DNA from: Salinibacterium hongtaonis
GTDB taxonomy: Bacteria > Actinomycetota > Actinomycetes > Actinomycetales > Microbacteriaceae
NCBI RefSeq assembly: GCF_003065485.1
Contig: NZ_CP026951.1
Coordinates: 496,001 to 560,000 of the forward strand
DNA length: 64,000 bases
Direction: 5' to 3'
Made by a program: the position numbers and the translations under genes. Position 1 is the stretch's first letter. Each line of letters begins with the position of its first letter. The notes under the pieces were generated by a model that saw only the letters and a program-made list of their open reading frames with translations, did no database searches and had not been told where the DNA came from. This document shows, one piece after another, positions 17,728-26,517 of this stretch.

Positions 17728-19410
17728 CTACGCGACGAGAACCCGAACTGCCTGCTCCAGCTCGTCGACGATGGTCTGAGCCGCAGCGCGACGCAGACGA
17801 GCGGGGCCCTCGGCAACGGCCGCGTCGATATAGACCTTGAGTTTGGGCTCGGTGCCGCTGGGGCGCACGATAACCCGAGATCCACCCTGCAGACTGATGC
17901 GCAGGATGTCGCTGGGGGCAAAGTCGTCGAGCCCGTTAACGAAGTCGTCGATCGAGGTGACCGCGAGCGACCCCAGCACCGTCGGAGGGGTCTGTCGCAG
18001 CCTGGCCATTGTGGAGCCAATCACGCTCGTATCCGTTACGCGGACCGACACCTGCGACGACGCGAATGCGCCGAACTCGGCGTCGAACCTAGCCTGATGC
18101 TCGGCGAGGTTGCTGCCCGCCGATTCAAGCTCAGAAACGAGGGCGAGAAAGTCGAGGGCGGCGGAGATGCCGTCCTTGTCGCGAACCTTGTCGGGGTCGA
18201 CGAGGTAACCCAGGGCCTCCTCGTAGCCATAGGCCAGGTCGTCGACGCGAGAGACCCATTTGAAGCCCGTGAGGGTGTCGGAATAGGGCAGGTCATAGCG
18301 GGCCGCGATGAATCGAAGGGCAGGACTGCTCACAACGGATGCTGCGAGAGCACCGATGCGCCCCGTGCGAGAGAGCTTCTCGGCTGCACGCCAGCCCAGC
18401 AGGGTGCCGACCTCATTGCCCGAGAGTCTGCGCCACCCGCTCGCCTCGGCAGAGTCGGGCACGGCAACGGCGAGGCGGTCAGCATCCGGGTCGTTGGCGA
18501 TGATGAGCTGGGCGCCAGCCTCGGTAGCGGTGGCGTAGGCGAGATCCATGGCCCCCGGCTCCTCGGGATTGGGGAACGCCACGGTGGGAAAAGCGGGATC
18601 AGGCTGCACCTGGGTGGCAACGAGAACCGGCTCGGCAAAGCCAGCGGCGAGAAAAACGCGCCGGGCGACTTCGAGACCAACACCGTGCATTGCCGTGTAG
18701 ACGTAGCTGAGGGGCGCGGCCGTCGCCGGAGCGAGCTCCACGGTGCGGCGGATGTATTCCTCGACAACCGCGTCGTCGGCGGTGGCGTACTCCGCGGAGC
18801 GCGGCAGGGAGTCGAGGGTGCGCTCAGTGGCGACCTTTGAGATGTGCGCCTCAATTTCGGCGTCGGCCGGTGAGACGATCTGTGACCCGTGCGATGCCCC
18901 GCCCAAGTAGACCTTGTAGCCGTTGTCGTTCGGCGGGTTGTGGGATGCCGTGACCATGACCCCGGCGCTCACGTCGAAGTGGCGAACGGCGAAAGCGAGC
19001 ACGGGAGTGGGCAGCATTCGGGGCAGCAGGATGGCCCGCACCCCGGCCCCCGCCATGATTTCGGCGGTGTCCTGGGCGAAGATGCTCGAATTCTTGCGCC
19101 CGTCGTAGCCGATCACGATGGAGGGGGAGTCGAAGTGCTCGACGAGGTAGGCGGCGAGTCCCGCGGCTGCCTGGGTTACGAGAACCCGGTTCATGCGGTT
19201 GGGCCCCGCGGCAAGTTCACCGCGCAGCCCCGCCGTGCCAAACACGAGGCGAGAGTCAAAGCGGGAACGCAGCTCGGCGATCGCCGACTCTGATCCTGCC
19301 GAAGCCGCATCAACAAGTGTGGTCAGCTCGGCGCGAGTCTCGGCGTCGGGGTCTTGGTCGCGCCAGGCGATTGCGGCATCGAGGAGCGCCTCGGGTGCGC
19401 CGCCGTTCAC
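17728..19410 (-). CDS. Phosphoglucomutase/phosphomannomutase family protein
   Basis: This alpha-D-phosphohexomutase (560 aa) moves phosphate between positions 1 and 6, or 1 and 5, of a sugar. The phosphoserine site is TASHNPPNDNGYK and the magnesium loop is DPDADRLAV. The C-terminal RPSGTEPKLK is the phosphate-binding loop. Length and pattern fit the PGM2/phosphopentomutase-like subgroup. It overlaps the purine nucleoside phosphorylase by four bases, so a role in converting (deoxy)ribose 1-phosphate from nucleosides is likely. Glucose- or mannose-phosphate mutase activity is the alternative. Confidence 0.88.
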   Translation of the reverse strand: MNGGAPEALLDAAIAWRDQDPDAETRAELTTLVDAASAGSESAIAELRSRFDSRLVFGTAGLRGELAAGPNRMNRVLVTQAAAGLAAYLVEHFDSPSIVIGYDGRKNSSIFAQDTAEIMAGAGVRAILLPRMLPTPVLAFAVRHFDVSAGVMVTASHNPPNDNGYKVYLGGASHGSQIVSPADAEIEAHISKVATERTLDSLPRSAEYATADDAVVEEYIRRTVELAPATAAPLSYVYTAMHGVGLEVARRVFLAAGFAEPVLVATQVQPDPAFPTVAFPNPEEPGAMDLAYATATEAGAQLIIANDPDADRLAVAVPDSAEASGWRRLSGNEVGTLLGWRAAEKLSRTGRIGALAASVVSSPALRFIAARYDLPYSDTLTGFKWVSRVDDLAYGYEEALGYLVDPDKVRDKDGISAALDFLALVSELESAGSNLAEHQARFDAEFGAFASSQVSVRVTDTSVIGSTMARLRQTPPTVLGSLAVTSIDDFVNGLDDFAPSDILRISLQGGSRVIVRPSGTEPKLKVYIDAAVAEGPARLRRAAAQTIVDELEQAVRVLVA

Positions 19411-20234
19411 AGCGCCTCCACGATTGAGGCGAGGAGGCGGCTAATCACGGGCTCGGCGTCGCGCCCGGCCTCGATGACCTCTGCGTGGCTCAGGGGGGTC
19501 TTCTGGATGCCCGCGGCGAGGTTCGTGATGAGCGACATGCCCAGAACCTCCATGCCTGCCTGGCGGGCGGCGATCGCCTCGAGCGCCGTCGACATCCCCA
19601 CAATGTCGCCACCGATGATCTTGGCCATCTGAACCTCGGCGGGCGTCTCATAGTGCGGCCCGCGGAACTGCGTGTAGACGCCTTCGTCGAGGCTCGGGTC
19701 GATGCCCTTAGCGATGGCCCTGAGGCGGGACGAATACAGATCGGTCAGGTCGACAAACGTAGCGCCCTCGAGAGGAGAGTCAGCCGTGAGGTTGATGTGG
19801 TCGCTAATGAGCACGGGCGTGCCGGGCTTCCACGTCTCTTTGATTCCCCCGGCGCCATTGGTGAGGATCATGATCGAGGCACCCGTGGCCGCTGCCGTGC
19901 GCACGCTGTGCACGACTCTGCGCACTCCGTGGGATTCGTAGTAGTGGGTGCGAGCGCCGATCACGAGGGCGCGCTTGCCGCTCGGCAGCAGCACGGAGCG
20001 GATGGAGCCCACGTGGCCTTCAAGGGCAGGCTTGCTGAACCCGGTGATCTCGGTCGCGGGGATGGTCGCGGTCGTTTCGCCGATGAGGTCAGCGGCCTTG
20101 GCCCATCCAGACCCCAGCGTCAGGGCGATGTCGTGGCGTTCGACGCCTGTCTTGTCGGCGATCTCCGACGCCGCCCGGGCCGCGATCTCGAAGGGGTCGG
20201 CCGTGGGGTCTGAGAGAGGGTGCTGTTCAACCAT
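19407..20234 (-). CDS. Purine nucleoside phosphorylase
   Basis: This enzyme (275 aa) splits purine nucleosides with phosphate to base and ribose 1-phosphate. It is of the trimeric PNP type: LGSGW at the phosphate site, NGAGGI, FRGPHYETPAE and GMSTALEAIAARQAG all occur in the family order. The start ATG has a -10 box six bases upstream and no ribosome site, so its message is probably leaderless. The phosphohexomutase follows with a four-base overlap and can use the sugar phosphate product. Confidence 0.94.
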   Translation of the reverse strand: MVEQHPLSDPTADPFEIAARAASEIADKTGVERHDIALTLGSGWAKAADLIGETTATIPATEITGFSKPALEGHVGSIRSVLLPSGKRALVIGARTHYYESHGVRRVVHSVRTAAATGASIMILTNGAGGIKETWKPGTPVLISDHINLTADSPLEGATFVDLTDLYSSRLRAIAKGIDPSLDEGVYTQFRGPHYETPAEVQMAKIIGGDIVGMSTALEAIAARQAGMEVLGMSLITNLAAGIQKTPLSHAEVIEAGRDAEPVISRLLASIVEAL

Positions 20235-20240
20235 CCGTCC

Positions 20241-20246
20241 ACCTTA
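20241..20246 (-). promoter_or_regulatory. -10 box of a leaderless promoter for purine nucleoside phosphorylase
   Basis: On the minus strand TAAGGT ends six bases before the ATG at 20234. No ribosome site is present. Confidence 0.55.
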
Positions 20247-20355
20247 TTGTGCGCTCCGCGCGCAGAGAACAGTCGTGCTCAGGAGTGCAGAGCCTCGCGG
20301 CGCGTCGCCCCTGCTGGATTGTCGCTTCTGGGCGAAGCGGGGGAGAATGGGATGC

Positions 20356-21792
20356 ATGGCCTACCAGTTTGAACGCACCCACCGAATCGCAATCATCGGA
20401 GGGGGGCCTGGCGGCTTCGAGGCGGCTCTCGCCGGGGCCCAAATGGGGGCAGAGGTCACTCTTGTCGAACGCGTGGGGGTGGGCGGCTCCGCCGTTCTCA
20501 CTGACGTCGTGCCGAGCAAGACGCTCATCGCTACGGCAGAGGCCGCCCGCGCGATCAGCGACGCAGGGGATCTCGGCGTGCAGTTCTTTTCGCGCGACGA
20601 CTCCGGGCGTCCCGTTCGCCCCGAGGTCGCGGTGAACCTGCGGGCCGTCAACCAGCGGCTACTTCGCCTCGCGCGGCAGCAGTCCGAAGACATGAAGTCG
20701 CAGCTTGTTCGTGCCGGGGTCACCATCGTTCAGGGCGACGGCCGGCTGGATGGGCCGAACAATGTTGTCGTTTCGACCGGCAAGGACAAGGCTCGCAAAG
20801 ACTTCGACACGATCGAGGCCGACACCGTCGTCGTTTCGGTAGGCGCACGCCCCCGCGTGCTCAGCTCGGCCATGCCCGACGGGGAGCGCATCCTCACCTG
20901 GACCCAGCTCTACAACCTCGACACGATCCCCGAACATCTGATCGTGGTCGGCTCCGGCGTCACCGGTGCCGAGTTCGCCTCCGCCTATAACGCACTCGGT
21001 GCAGAGGTCACGCTGATCTCTAGCCGTGACCAGGTGCTCCCCGGCGAAGATGCGGATGCCGCCAGGGTGATTGAAGACGTCTTTACGCGGGCAGGCATGA
21101 CGGTGATGAACAAGAGCCGCGCCGAGAGCATCGTGCGCACCGACACCGGTGTCGTGGCGACCCTGACCGACGGGCGCACCGTCGAGGGTAGCCACTGCCT
21201 CATGGCGGTCGGCTCGATCCCCAACACAGCGGGAATCGGGCTTGAGGATGCTGGCGTTCAGCTCACCGACTCCGGTCACATCCGCGTCAACCGAGTAGCG
21301 CGCACCTCGATGCCGTCGATCTATGCGGCCGGTGACTGCTCTGACTTCTTCCCTCTCGCATCCGTTGCCTCCATGCAGGGCCGCACGGCCGTCTACCATG
21401 CCATGGGCGACGCCGTAAACCCGACCGAGCTTCGCAATGTGACCTCCAACATCTTCACGCAGCCGGAGATCGCATCGGTGGGCTGGACGCAGCGTCAGAT
21501 CGAGGACGGGCTCGCCCAGGGTGTGATCTACAAGCTGCCGCTCGTGCAGAACCCTCGCGCCAAGATGATGGGAATCAAGCACGGTTTCGTCAAGCTCTTC
21601 GCCCGCACAGGATCGGGAACCATCATCGGTGGCGTCGTGGTGGCGCCCAGGGCATCCGACCTCATCCTGCCGATCTCCATTGCGATCGAGCAGCGGCTCA
21701 CCGTCGACCAGGTGGCGAACGCGTTCGCCGTCTACCCCTCGCTCTCGAGCAGCGTCACTGACGCGGCCAGGGCGCTGCACATCGTCAACTAG
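20356..21792 (+). CDS. lpdA: NAD(P)H-quinone dehydrogenase, LpdA-like flavoprotein
   Basis: A two-dinucleotide-domain flavoprotein (478 aa) with FAD site GGGPGGFEAA, NAD(P) site GSGVTGAEFA and late FAD segment YAAGDCSD. In disulfide reductases the N-terminal motif contains CxxxxC, but here the same place reads GGSAVLTDVVPSK, so the redox cysteines are missing. Mycobacterial LpdA (Rv3303c), as I recall it, is a quinone reductase with the same change, so I assign that role rather than dihydrolipoamide dehydrogenase. The start is either ATG 20356 or the in-frame ATG 20347. It runs divergently from the PNP gene. Confidence 0.88.
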   Translation: MAYQFERTHRIAIIGGGPGGFEAALAGAQMGAEVTLVERVGVGGSAVLTDVVPSKTLIATAEAARAISDAGDLGVQFFSRDDSGRPVRPEVAVNLRAVNQRLLRLARQQSEDMKSQLVRAGVTIVQGDGRLDGPNNVVVSTGKDKARKDFDTIEADTVVVSVGARPRVLSSAMPDGERILTWTQLYNLDTIPEHLIVVGSGVTGAEFASAYNALGAEVTLISSRDQVLPGEDADAARVIEDVFTRAGMTVMNKSRAESIVRTDTGVVATLTDGRTVEGSHCLMAVGSIPNTAGIGLEDAGVQLTDSGHIRVNRVARTSMPSIYAAGDCSDFFPLASVASMQGRTAVYHAMGDAVNPTELRNVTSNIFTQPEIASVGWTQRQIEDGLAQGVIYKLPLVQNPRAKMMGIKHGFVKLFARTGSGTIIGGVVVAPRASDLILPISIAIEQRLTVDQVANAFAVYPSLSSSVTDAARALHIVN

Positions 21793-21869
21793 CGTCGCTC
21801 GGGCGCTCTCTTGCCCTGTCGAGGGGCGCCACATGCGTCTTCGCGAGCCAGCGGAAGGCGCATTTCGTG

Positions 21870-21949
21870 CCCCTCAGCGGGGATTTGGGTGCGCAAGCAG
21901 GCTCGGGCGCGCAAGCGGTGGCGGCTGCGGGGGCGCCCCTCAGCAGGGG
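21870..21949. terminator. Two short GC hairpins between lpdA and the biotin carboxylase gene
   Basis: CCCC-TCAGC-GGGG (21870-21882, followed by ATTT) and CCCCT-CAGC-AGGGG (21936-21949) lie between two converging genes. The second sits directly beside the carboxylase stop. Both stems are short and lack a proper T run, so they are weak terminator candidates. The rest of this 157-base gap is GC-rich and shows nothing else. Confidence 0.35.
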
Positions 21950-23701
21950 TTAGACGATGCTGAGCAGCACGTGGCCGGACGAGACCGTAGAGCCTACGGC
22001 CGTGTTGATGCCGGAGATCGTGCCGTCCTTGTGTGCGGAGAGCGGCTGTTCCATCTTCATGGCCTCAAGCACCAGCACGAGGTCGCCCTTGACGACCTTG
22101 TCGCCCTCGTTGACGGCGAACTTGATGATGGTGGCCTGCATGGGCGCGGTGATCGTGTCTCCGGTCGACGTCGAGACGCCGCCACCCCCGCCGCGGCGAC
22201 GGGGCGCAGCGGAGAGCGTTGCCGCGCCGGCTGTCGGAACGATTCGCCCAGGGAGGCTCACCGAGACGCGCTTGCCGTCGACCTCAACGGTCACGCTGCG
22301 GCGCTCCGGCGCGGGGCCCGAGTCTTCGAGCTCGCCGCTCCACGGCTCGAGGTTGCCCGCGAACTCAGTCTCGATCCAGCGGGTGTAGATGCTGAAGGGG
22401 CTGGAGGTGAAGGCGGGGTCTCGCACGATGGCGCGGTGGAATGGCAGCACGGTCGGCAAGCCAGCTACCTCAAACTCGTCGAGGGCGCGGCGCGAGCGCT
22501 CAAGCGCGTCCTCGCGGCTGCTGCCCGTGACGATGAGCTTGGCGATCATGGAGTCGAAGGCGCCGCTGATGACGTCTCCCGTGGTGACGCCGCTGTCGAC
22601 GCGCACTCCGGGGCCGCCGGGAACGCGGAACACGTGGATGGGGCCGGGGGACGGCAAGAAGCCACGCCCGGGGTCTTCTCCGTTGATGCGGAACTCGAAG
22701 GAGTGGCCGTGCGGCACGGGGTCCTCGTAATCGAGCACGCCGCCCTCGGCGAGTCGGAACTGTTCGCGCACGAGGTCGATGCCCGTGACCTCTTCTGAAA
22801 CAGGATGCTCAACCTGAAGTCGGGTGTTGACCTCGAGGAACGAAATTGTGCCGTCCTGGCCGACGAGAAACTCGCAGGTGCCGGCGCCGACGTAGCCGAC
22901 CTCTCGCAGAATCGCCTTGGACGAGCTGTAGAGCAGCTCGTTTTGGGCATCGGTGAGGAACGGTGCCGGGGCTTCTTCTACGAGCTTCTGGTGGCGACGC
23001 TGGAGGGAGCAATCGCGGGTGCTGATCACGACCACGTTGCCGTGAGCATCCGCCAGGCACTGGGTCTCCACATGGCGGGGCTTATCGAGGTACTTTTCGA
23101 CGAAGCACTCGCCGCGGCCGAAGGCAGCGATGGCCTCGCGGGTGGCTGACTCAAACATCTCGGGGACTTCTTCGCGGGTGCGAGCGACTTTGAGGCCGCG
23201 GCCGCCGCCGCCGAATGCTGCCTTGATGGCGACGGGGAGCCCATGCTCATCCACAAAGTCGAGAACCTCGTCTGCGCCGCTGACGGGGTTGAGGGTTCCT
23301 GGTGCCAGCGGAGCGCCGACCTTCTCCGCGATGTGGCGGGCGGAGACCTTGTCTCCGAGCTTCTCGATGGCCTCGGGGGATGGACCGATCCAGATCAGGC
23401 CTGCGCCGATGACCTGACGCGCGAAGTCTGCATTCTCGGCCAAGAATCCGTAGCCAGGGTGCACGGCGTCGGCGCCGGAGCGGCGGGCGATCGAGAGGAT
23501 CTTGTCGATGACGAGGTAGGTGTCTGCGCTCGTGCTGCCGTCGAGCGAGTAGGCCTCGTCGGCAAGGCGCACGTGGCGGGCGTCGCGATCTTGGTCGGCG
23601 TAGACGGCAACGGAGGAGATGCCAGCGTCCTTAGCGGCCCGGATGATGCGCACGGCAATCTCGCCACGGTTAGCGATAAGGACCTTCGAGATACGGGGCA
23701 T
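21950..23701 (-). CDS. accA3: Acyl-CoA carboxylase alpha subunit (biotin carboxylase plus BCCP)
   Basis: This fused subunit (583 aa) carboxylates its own biotin with ATP and bicarbonate, and the beta subunit then moves the carboxyl group to an acyl-CoA. The N-terminal biotin carboxylase domain has [13 protein letters not shown] and the ATP-grasp loop GGGGRGLKV. The C-terminal carrier domain has EAMKMEQP with biotinyl Lys549. Length and order fit actinobacterial AccA3-type proteins. Beta and epsilon subunits (29128-31016) and the biotin ligase (31904-32707) are also in the window. Confidence 0.94.
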   Translation of the reverse strand: MPRISKVLIANRGEIAVRIIRAAKDAGISSVAVYADQDRDARHVRLADEAYSLDGSTSADTYLVIDKILSIARRSGADAVHPGYGFLAENADFARQVIGAGLIWIGPSPEAIEKLGDKVSARHIAEKVGAPLAPGTLNPVSGADEVLDFVDEHGLPVAIKAAFGGGGRGLKVARTREEVPEMFESATREAIAAFGRGECFVEKYLDKPRHVETQCLADAHGNVVVISTRDCSLQRRHQKLVEEAPAPFLTDAQNELLYSSSKAILREVGYVGAGTCEFLVGQDGTISFLEVNTRLQVEHPVSEEVTGIDLVREQFRLAEGGVLDYEDPVPHGHSFEFRINGEDPGRGFLPSPGPIHVFRVPGGPGVRVDSGVTTGDVISGAFDSMIAKLIVTGSSREDALERSRRALDEFEVAGLPTVLPFHRAIVRDPAFTSSPFSIYTRWIETEFAGNLEPWSGELEDSGPAPERRSVTVEVDGKRVSVSLPGRIVPTAGAATLSAAPRRRGGGGGVSTSTGDTITAPMQATIIKFAVNEGDKVVKGDLVLVLEAMKMEQPLSAHKDGTISGINTAVGSTVSSGHVLLSIV

Positions 23702-23808
23702 AGTTGTTCAGCTTATTCGCCCTTGGGACCGGTTCTTTGGATAAGGGTCACAAAAATCTCGTGTCGCTTCAATGGGATATCTACAGCAGGACGTGATTTC
23801 CCCGGGTA

Positions 23809-24456
23809 TTAGCGGTTCCAGAGCCGGTGCCACTCCACGCCGAATCCTGTACCGAGAAGGGCTCGCAGGGTGGGCACCGAGAGACCAATGACGGTGCTCG
23901 GTTGGCCAGAGATGCGGGAGATAAATGCCTGACCCCTGCTGTCGATCGTGAAGGCACCGGCCACGGCGAGCGGTTCACCCGTCGCGATATAGGCCTCGAT
24001 CTCGGCGTCGCTGATGTCGGCGGCGAACTCGACCGTGGCATCCTCGACCTGCCCGATACCACCGGACGCCGTGCCACCGCGGTGGTCGATGAGCCAATGC
24101 CCAGAGTGAAGTACCCCGGTTCTGCCGATCATGCGTGCCCACCGTTCGCGCGCGATGTCGGCGGTGTGAGGCTTGCCATAGATCACCCCGTCGAGTTCGA
24201 ACGCGCTGTCGCCGCCAAGAATGAAGCCGTCTATTGGCTCGCCATCGACGAGCGACCCGACAACGGCCTCGGCCTTGGCTCTCGCGAGCTCGGCGACCAT
24301 TTCGGCGGCGGAGAGCGGGGCGCCACGCTCTTCTTCGCGCCTGGCGACGAGTGCTTCTTCGTCCACGCCGGGGTTGATGAGACCCGCCGGTTCGATGCCG
24401 GCAGAGCGCAGAGTCGCCAGTCGGGCGGGGGATGTTGAGGCCAGGTAGAGACGCAC
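23809..24456 (-). CDS. maf: Maf-family nucleotide pyrophosphatase
   Basis: This small enzyme (about 215 aa from the chosen start) hydrolyses non-canonical or modified nucleoside triphosphates to monophosphates. YLASTSPARLATLR is the N-terminal signature, with GGDSAFELDG (catalytic Asp) and YGKPHTADIA in the middle. The start is uncertain: I use the GTG at 24456 just before RLYLAS. A longer frame runs to a GTG at 24528 but overlaps the promoter and start of the divergent methyltransferase gene. Maf next to acyl-CoA carboxylase genes is a known actinobacterial arrangement. Confidence 0.85.
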   Translation of the reverse strand: MRLYLASTSPARLATLRSAGIEPAGLINPGVDEEALVARREEERGAPLSAAEMVAELARAKAEAVVGSLVDGEPIDGFILGGDSAFELDGVIYGKPHTADIARERWARMIGRTGVLHSGHWLIDHRGGTASGGIGQVEDATVEFAADISDAEIEAYIATGEPLAVAGAFTIDSRGQAFISRISGQPSTVIGLSVPTLRALLGTGFGVEWHRLWNR

Positions 24457-24494
24457 GGGCTCGGCGTCGGGCGTTTCGTTCAGCGCGGGGCTCC

Positions 24495-24500
24495 TATGCT
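24495..24500 (+). promoter_or_regulatory. -10 box of a leaderless promoter for the uracil methyltransferase gene
   Basis: TATGCT ends exactly six bases before the ATG at 24507. No ribosome site is present. Confidence 0.6.
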
Positions 24501-24506
24501 CGTGGG

Positions 24507-25736
24507 ATGGGTGAAATGCAGGGCACACGGCTCGAAGTCGACGTTACCAACATCGCGCACGGGGGAATCTCCGTCGCACGGCACGATGGCAGGGTGATCT
24601 TCGTCAGCGACGCGATCCCCGGCGAGCGCGTGCTCGTTGAGATCACGGAGGACCGTAAAAAGTCGTTCTGGCGAGCCGAGACCGTCGAGGTCATCGAGGC
24701 GTCGCCGCACCGCCAGCCCCATGTGTGGGCAGAGGCCTCGGTGGACCGCGCTCCCGAAGATCGTGCGGGCGGCGCCGAATTCGGCCACATTGAGATCGGG
24801 CATCAGCGCGAGCTCAAGCGTCGGGTGCTCGTCGACTCCATCAAGCGCATGGCCGCGCTGGATACCGATGTCGAGGTTCAGCCGATCGCAGGACCCGCAG
24901 ACGGCACCGGATGGCGCACACGCCTGCGCCTTCACGTCGCAGAAGACGGCACCCTCGGCCCGTATTCATCCCGATCCCACCGCGTGATCCCTGTGACAAG
25001 CGTGCCGCTCGCGGCTCCCGAGGTGGCGCGCATTACGCCGCTGACCGAGAGGTTCACGGGCTCGACCCATGTGGATGTTGTTGCCCCATCCGGCAGCAAC
25101 TCCTTCGTGATCGCGGGCGACGCGAATGCCAAGGGTCGCCCCAAGGCACAGACCATCGTCGAGGTTGTGGGGGAGAGGGAGTTTCGCCTCGACGTTCGAG
25201 GTTTCTGGCAGGTGCACCAGGCAGCGGCGCAGACGCTGACCACGGCGGTGCAGGATGCTATCGACGAGACGCGCTTCGACCCGCGCGCCGCCAATCAGGA
25301 CCTCTATGGAGGGGTCGGATTGTTGGCCGCGGCCGTAGGCGACAGGTTCGGCCCGACGACCCGCATCACGACGGTCGAGAGCGACTCGCTCGCGACAGAC
25401 CACGCGGCAGAGAATCTGCAGGAATGGCTCGGAGCTCAGGCCATTACGGCCAGGGTCGACCGCTACCTGCAGCAGCTCAAACGAACGGGTGTGTCGCTCG
25501 ACGGCTCGACGGTCGTGCTTGACCCGCCCCGCGCCGGTGCCGGTCGAGAGGTCATCGACTCGCTCGCTGACCTAGGCGCGAGCCAGCTGGTCTACGTTGC
25601 ATGTGATCCCGTGGCTCTCGCCAGGGACCTGGGCTTTCTTTCGGCCCACGGATACCGCCTTGAGCGACTCAAAGCATTCGACCTTTTCCCCAACACCCAC
25701 CATGTTGAGGCTGTCGCAACTCTTGTTAGAGACTGA
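24507..25736 (+). CDS. TRAM-domain tRNA/rRNA (uracil-C5-)-methyltransferase
   Basis: This enzyme (409 aa) methylates C5 of a uracil in tRNA or rRNA with S-adenosylmethionine. The first 60 residues form a TRAM RNA-binding domain. The catalytic domain has VLDPPRAGAGREV, the nucleophile region YVACDPVALARDL (Cys), and FPNTHHVE near the C-terminus. The cysteines that bind an iron-sulfur cluster in E. coli RlmD are not obvious in the N-terminal half. I chose ATG 24507 because of the -10 box six bases before it. Which RNA position it modifies is not decidable from sequence. Confidence 0.9.
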   Translation: MGEMQGTRLEVDVTNIAHGGISVARHDGRVIFVSDAIPGERVLVEITEDRKKSFWRAETVEVIEASPHRQPHVWAEASVDRAPEDRAGGAEFGHIEIGHQRELKRRVLVDSIKRMAALDTDVEVQPIAGPADGTGWRTRLRLHVAEDGTLGPYSSRSHRVIPVTSVPLAAPEVARITPLTERFTGSTHVDVVAPSGSNSFVIAGDANAKGRPKAQTIVEVVGEREFRLDVRGFWQVHQAAAQTLTTAVQDAIDETRFDPRAANQDLYGGVGLLAAAVGDRFGPTTRITTVESDSLATDHAAENLQEWLGAQAITARVDRYLQQLKRTGVSLDGSTVVLDPPRAGAGREVIDSLADLGASQLVYVACDPVALARDLGFLSAHGYRLERLKAFDLFPNTHHVEAVATLVRD

Positions 25737-25766
25737 AACTTTCGTAGTCTGAGGCCCCAGCCGGTC

Positions 25767-25772
25767 TAGCAT
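25767..25772 (+). promoter_or_regulatory. Possible -10 box of the response-regulator operon
   Basis: TAGCAT lies about 67 bases before the regulator start at 25840. It is a single-box guess with no clear -35, so confidence is low. Confidence 0.3.
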
Positions 25773-25839
25773 GGGGGGTGAGTTATCGTGCCCCCGATTG
25801 ACTCTCGCCCCGATTTTGAGAGATGTGAGGTACCGATCC

Positions 25840-26517
25840 ATGAACGGATCCTCTGCCCACCCTGTGCGGGTTTCTGTGGTCGATGACCACGAGTCGGTTC
25901 GGCTGGGGCTGCGCTCAGCGTGCCTCGAGGCGGGCTTTGACTTCATCGTGGCTGCGGCCTCCGTTGGCGAGTTCGAACGCGAACTTGGCGGCCGGGAGAA
26001 CGACGTCGTAGTTCTTGACCTGTCGCTCGGCGATGGTTCGACCGTGACCGAGAACGTTAAGCGGGTTCAGGCGACCGGCTCCGCGGTGCTCGTGCACAGC
26101 ATCGCCGACCGTGTCGTGCTGGTGAGGGAAGCGCTCGCCGCAGGCGCTGCCGGGGTCATCCCTAAATCGTCTGCGACGCAGATCGTGATGACGGCGGTCG
26201 AGACGGTCGCGCGCGGAGACGTGCTCAATAACCTTGAGTGGGCGACGGCTATCGATGCCGACAGCGACTTTGCCAAGGCCCAGCTGGGGCGTCGTGAGCG
26301 CGAGATTCTGCACCTTTACGCCTCGGGGCTTCCGCTCAAACTCGCAGCGGAGAAGCTGGGGATCGGCTATTCAACGGCCCGCGAATATTTGGACCGCATC
26401 CGCTTGAAGTATGTGGAGGTCGGCCGGCCGGCTCCCACCAAGGTCGATCTGCTCAGGCGTGCCGTCGAAGACGGGATTCTGCCCAGCATGGACGTCGAAT
26501 CCATCAATGGCGCGTAG
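25840..26517 (+). CDS. LuxR/NarL-type response regulator
   Basis: This protein (225 aa) has an N-terminal receiver domain with the acidic pair DD at residues 15-16, phosphoacceptor Asp60 in VVVLDLSLG, and Lys109 in VIPKSS. A C-terminal LuxR-type helix-turn-helix follows, with REREILHLYASGL and KLAAEKLGIGYSTAREYLDRI. I chose ATG 25840, with GTGAGG nine bases upstream, over ATG 25771, which would add 23 residues before the receiver domain. Its end overlaps the kinase gene by 11 bases, so they form a two-component pair. The target genes are unknown. Confidence 0.92.
   Translation: MNGSSAHPVRVSVVDDHESVRLGLRSACLEAGFDFIVAAASVGEFERELGGRENDVVVLDLSLGDGSTVTENVKRVQATGSAVLVHSIADRVVLVREALAAGAAGVIPKSSATQIVMTAVETVARGDVLNNLEWATAIDADSDFAKAQLGRREREILHLYASGLPLKLAAEKLGIGYSTAREYLDRIRLKYVEVGRPAPTKVDLLRRAVEDGILPSMDVESINGA

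Noticed and set aside
17728-19410. Naming the phosphohexomutase manB as partner of manC
   Set aside because: It is coupled to purine nucleoside phosphorylase and lies 10 kb from manC, so a sugar 1-phosphate role in nucleoside salvage is at least as likely.
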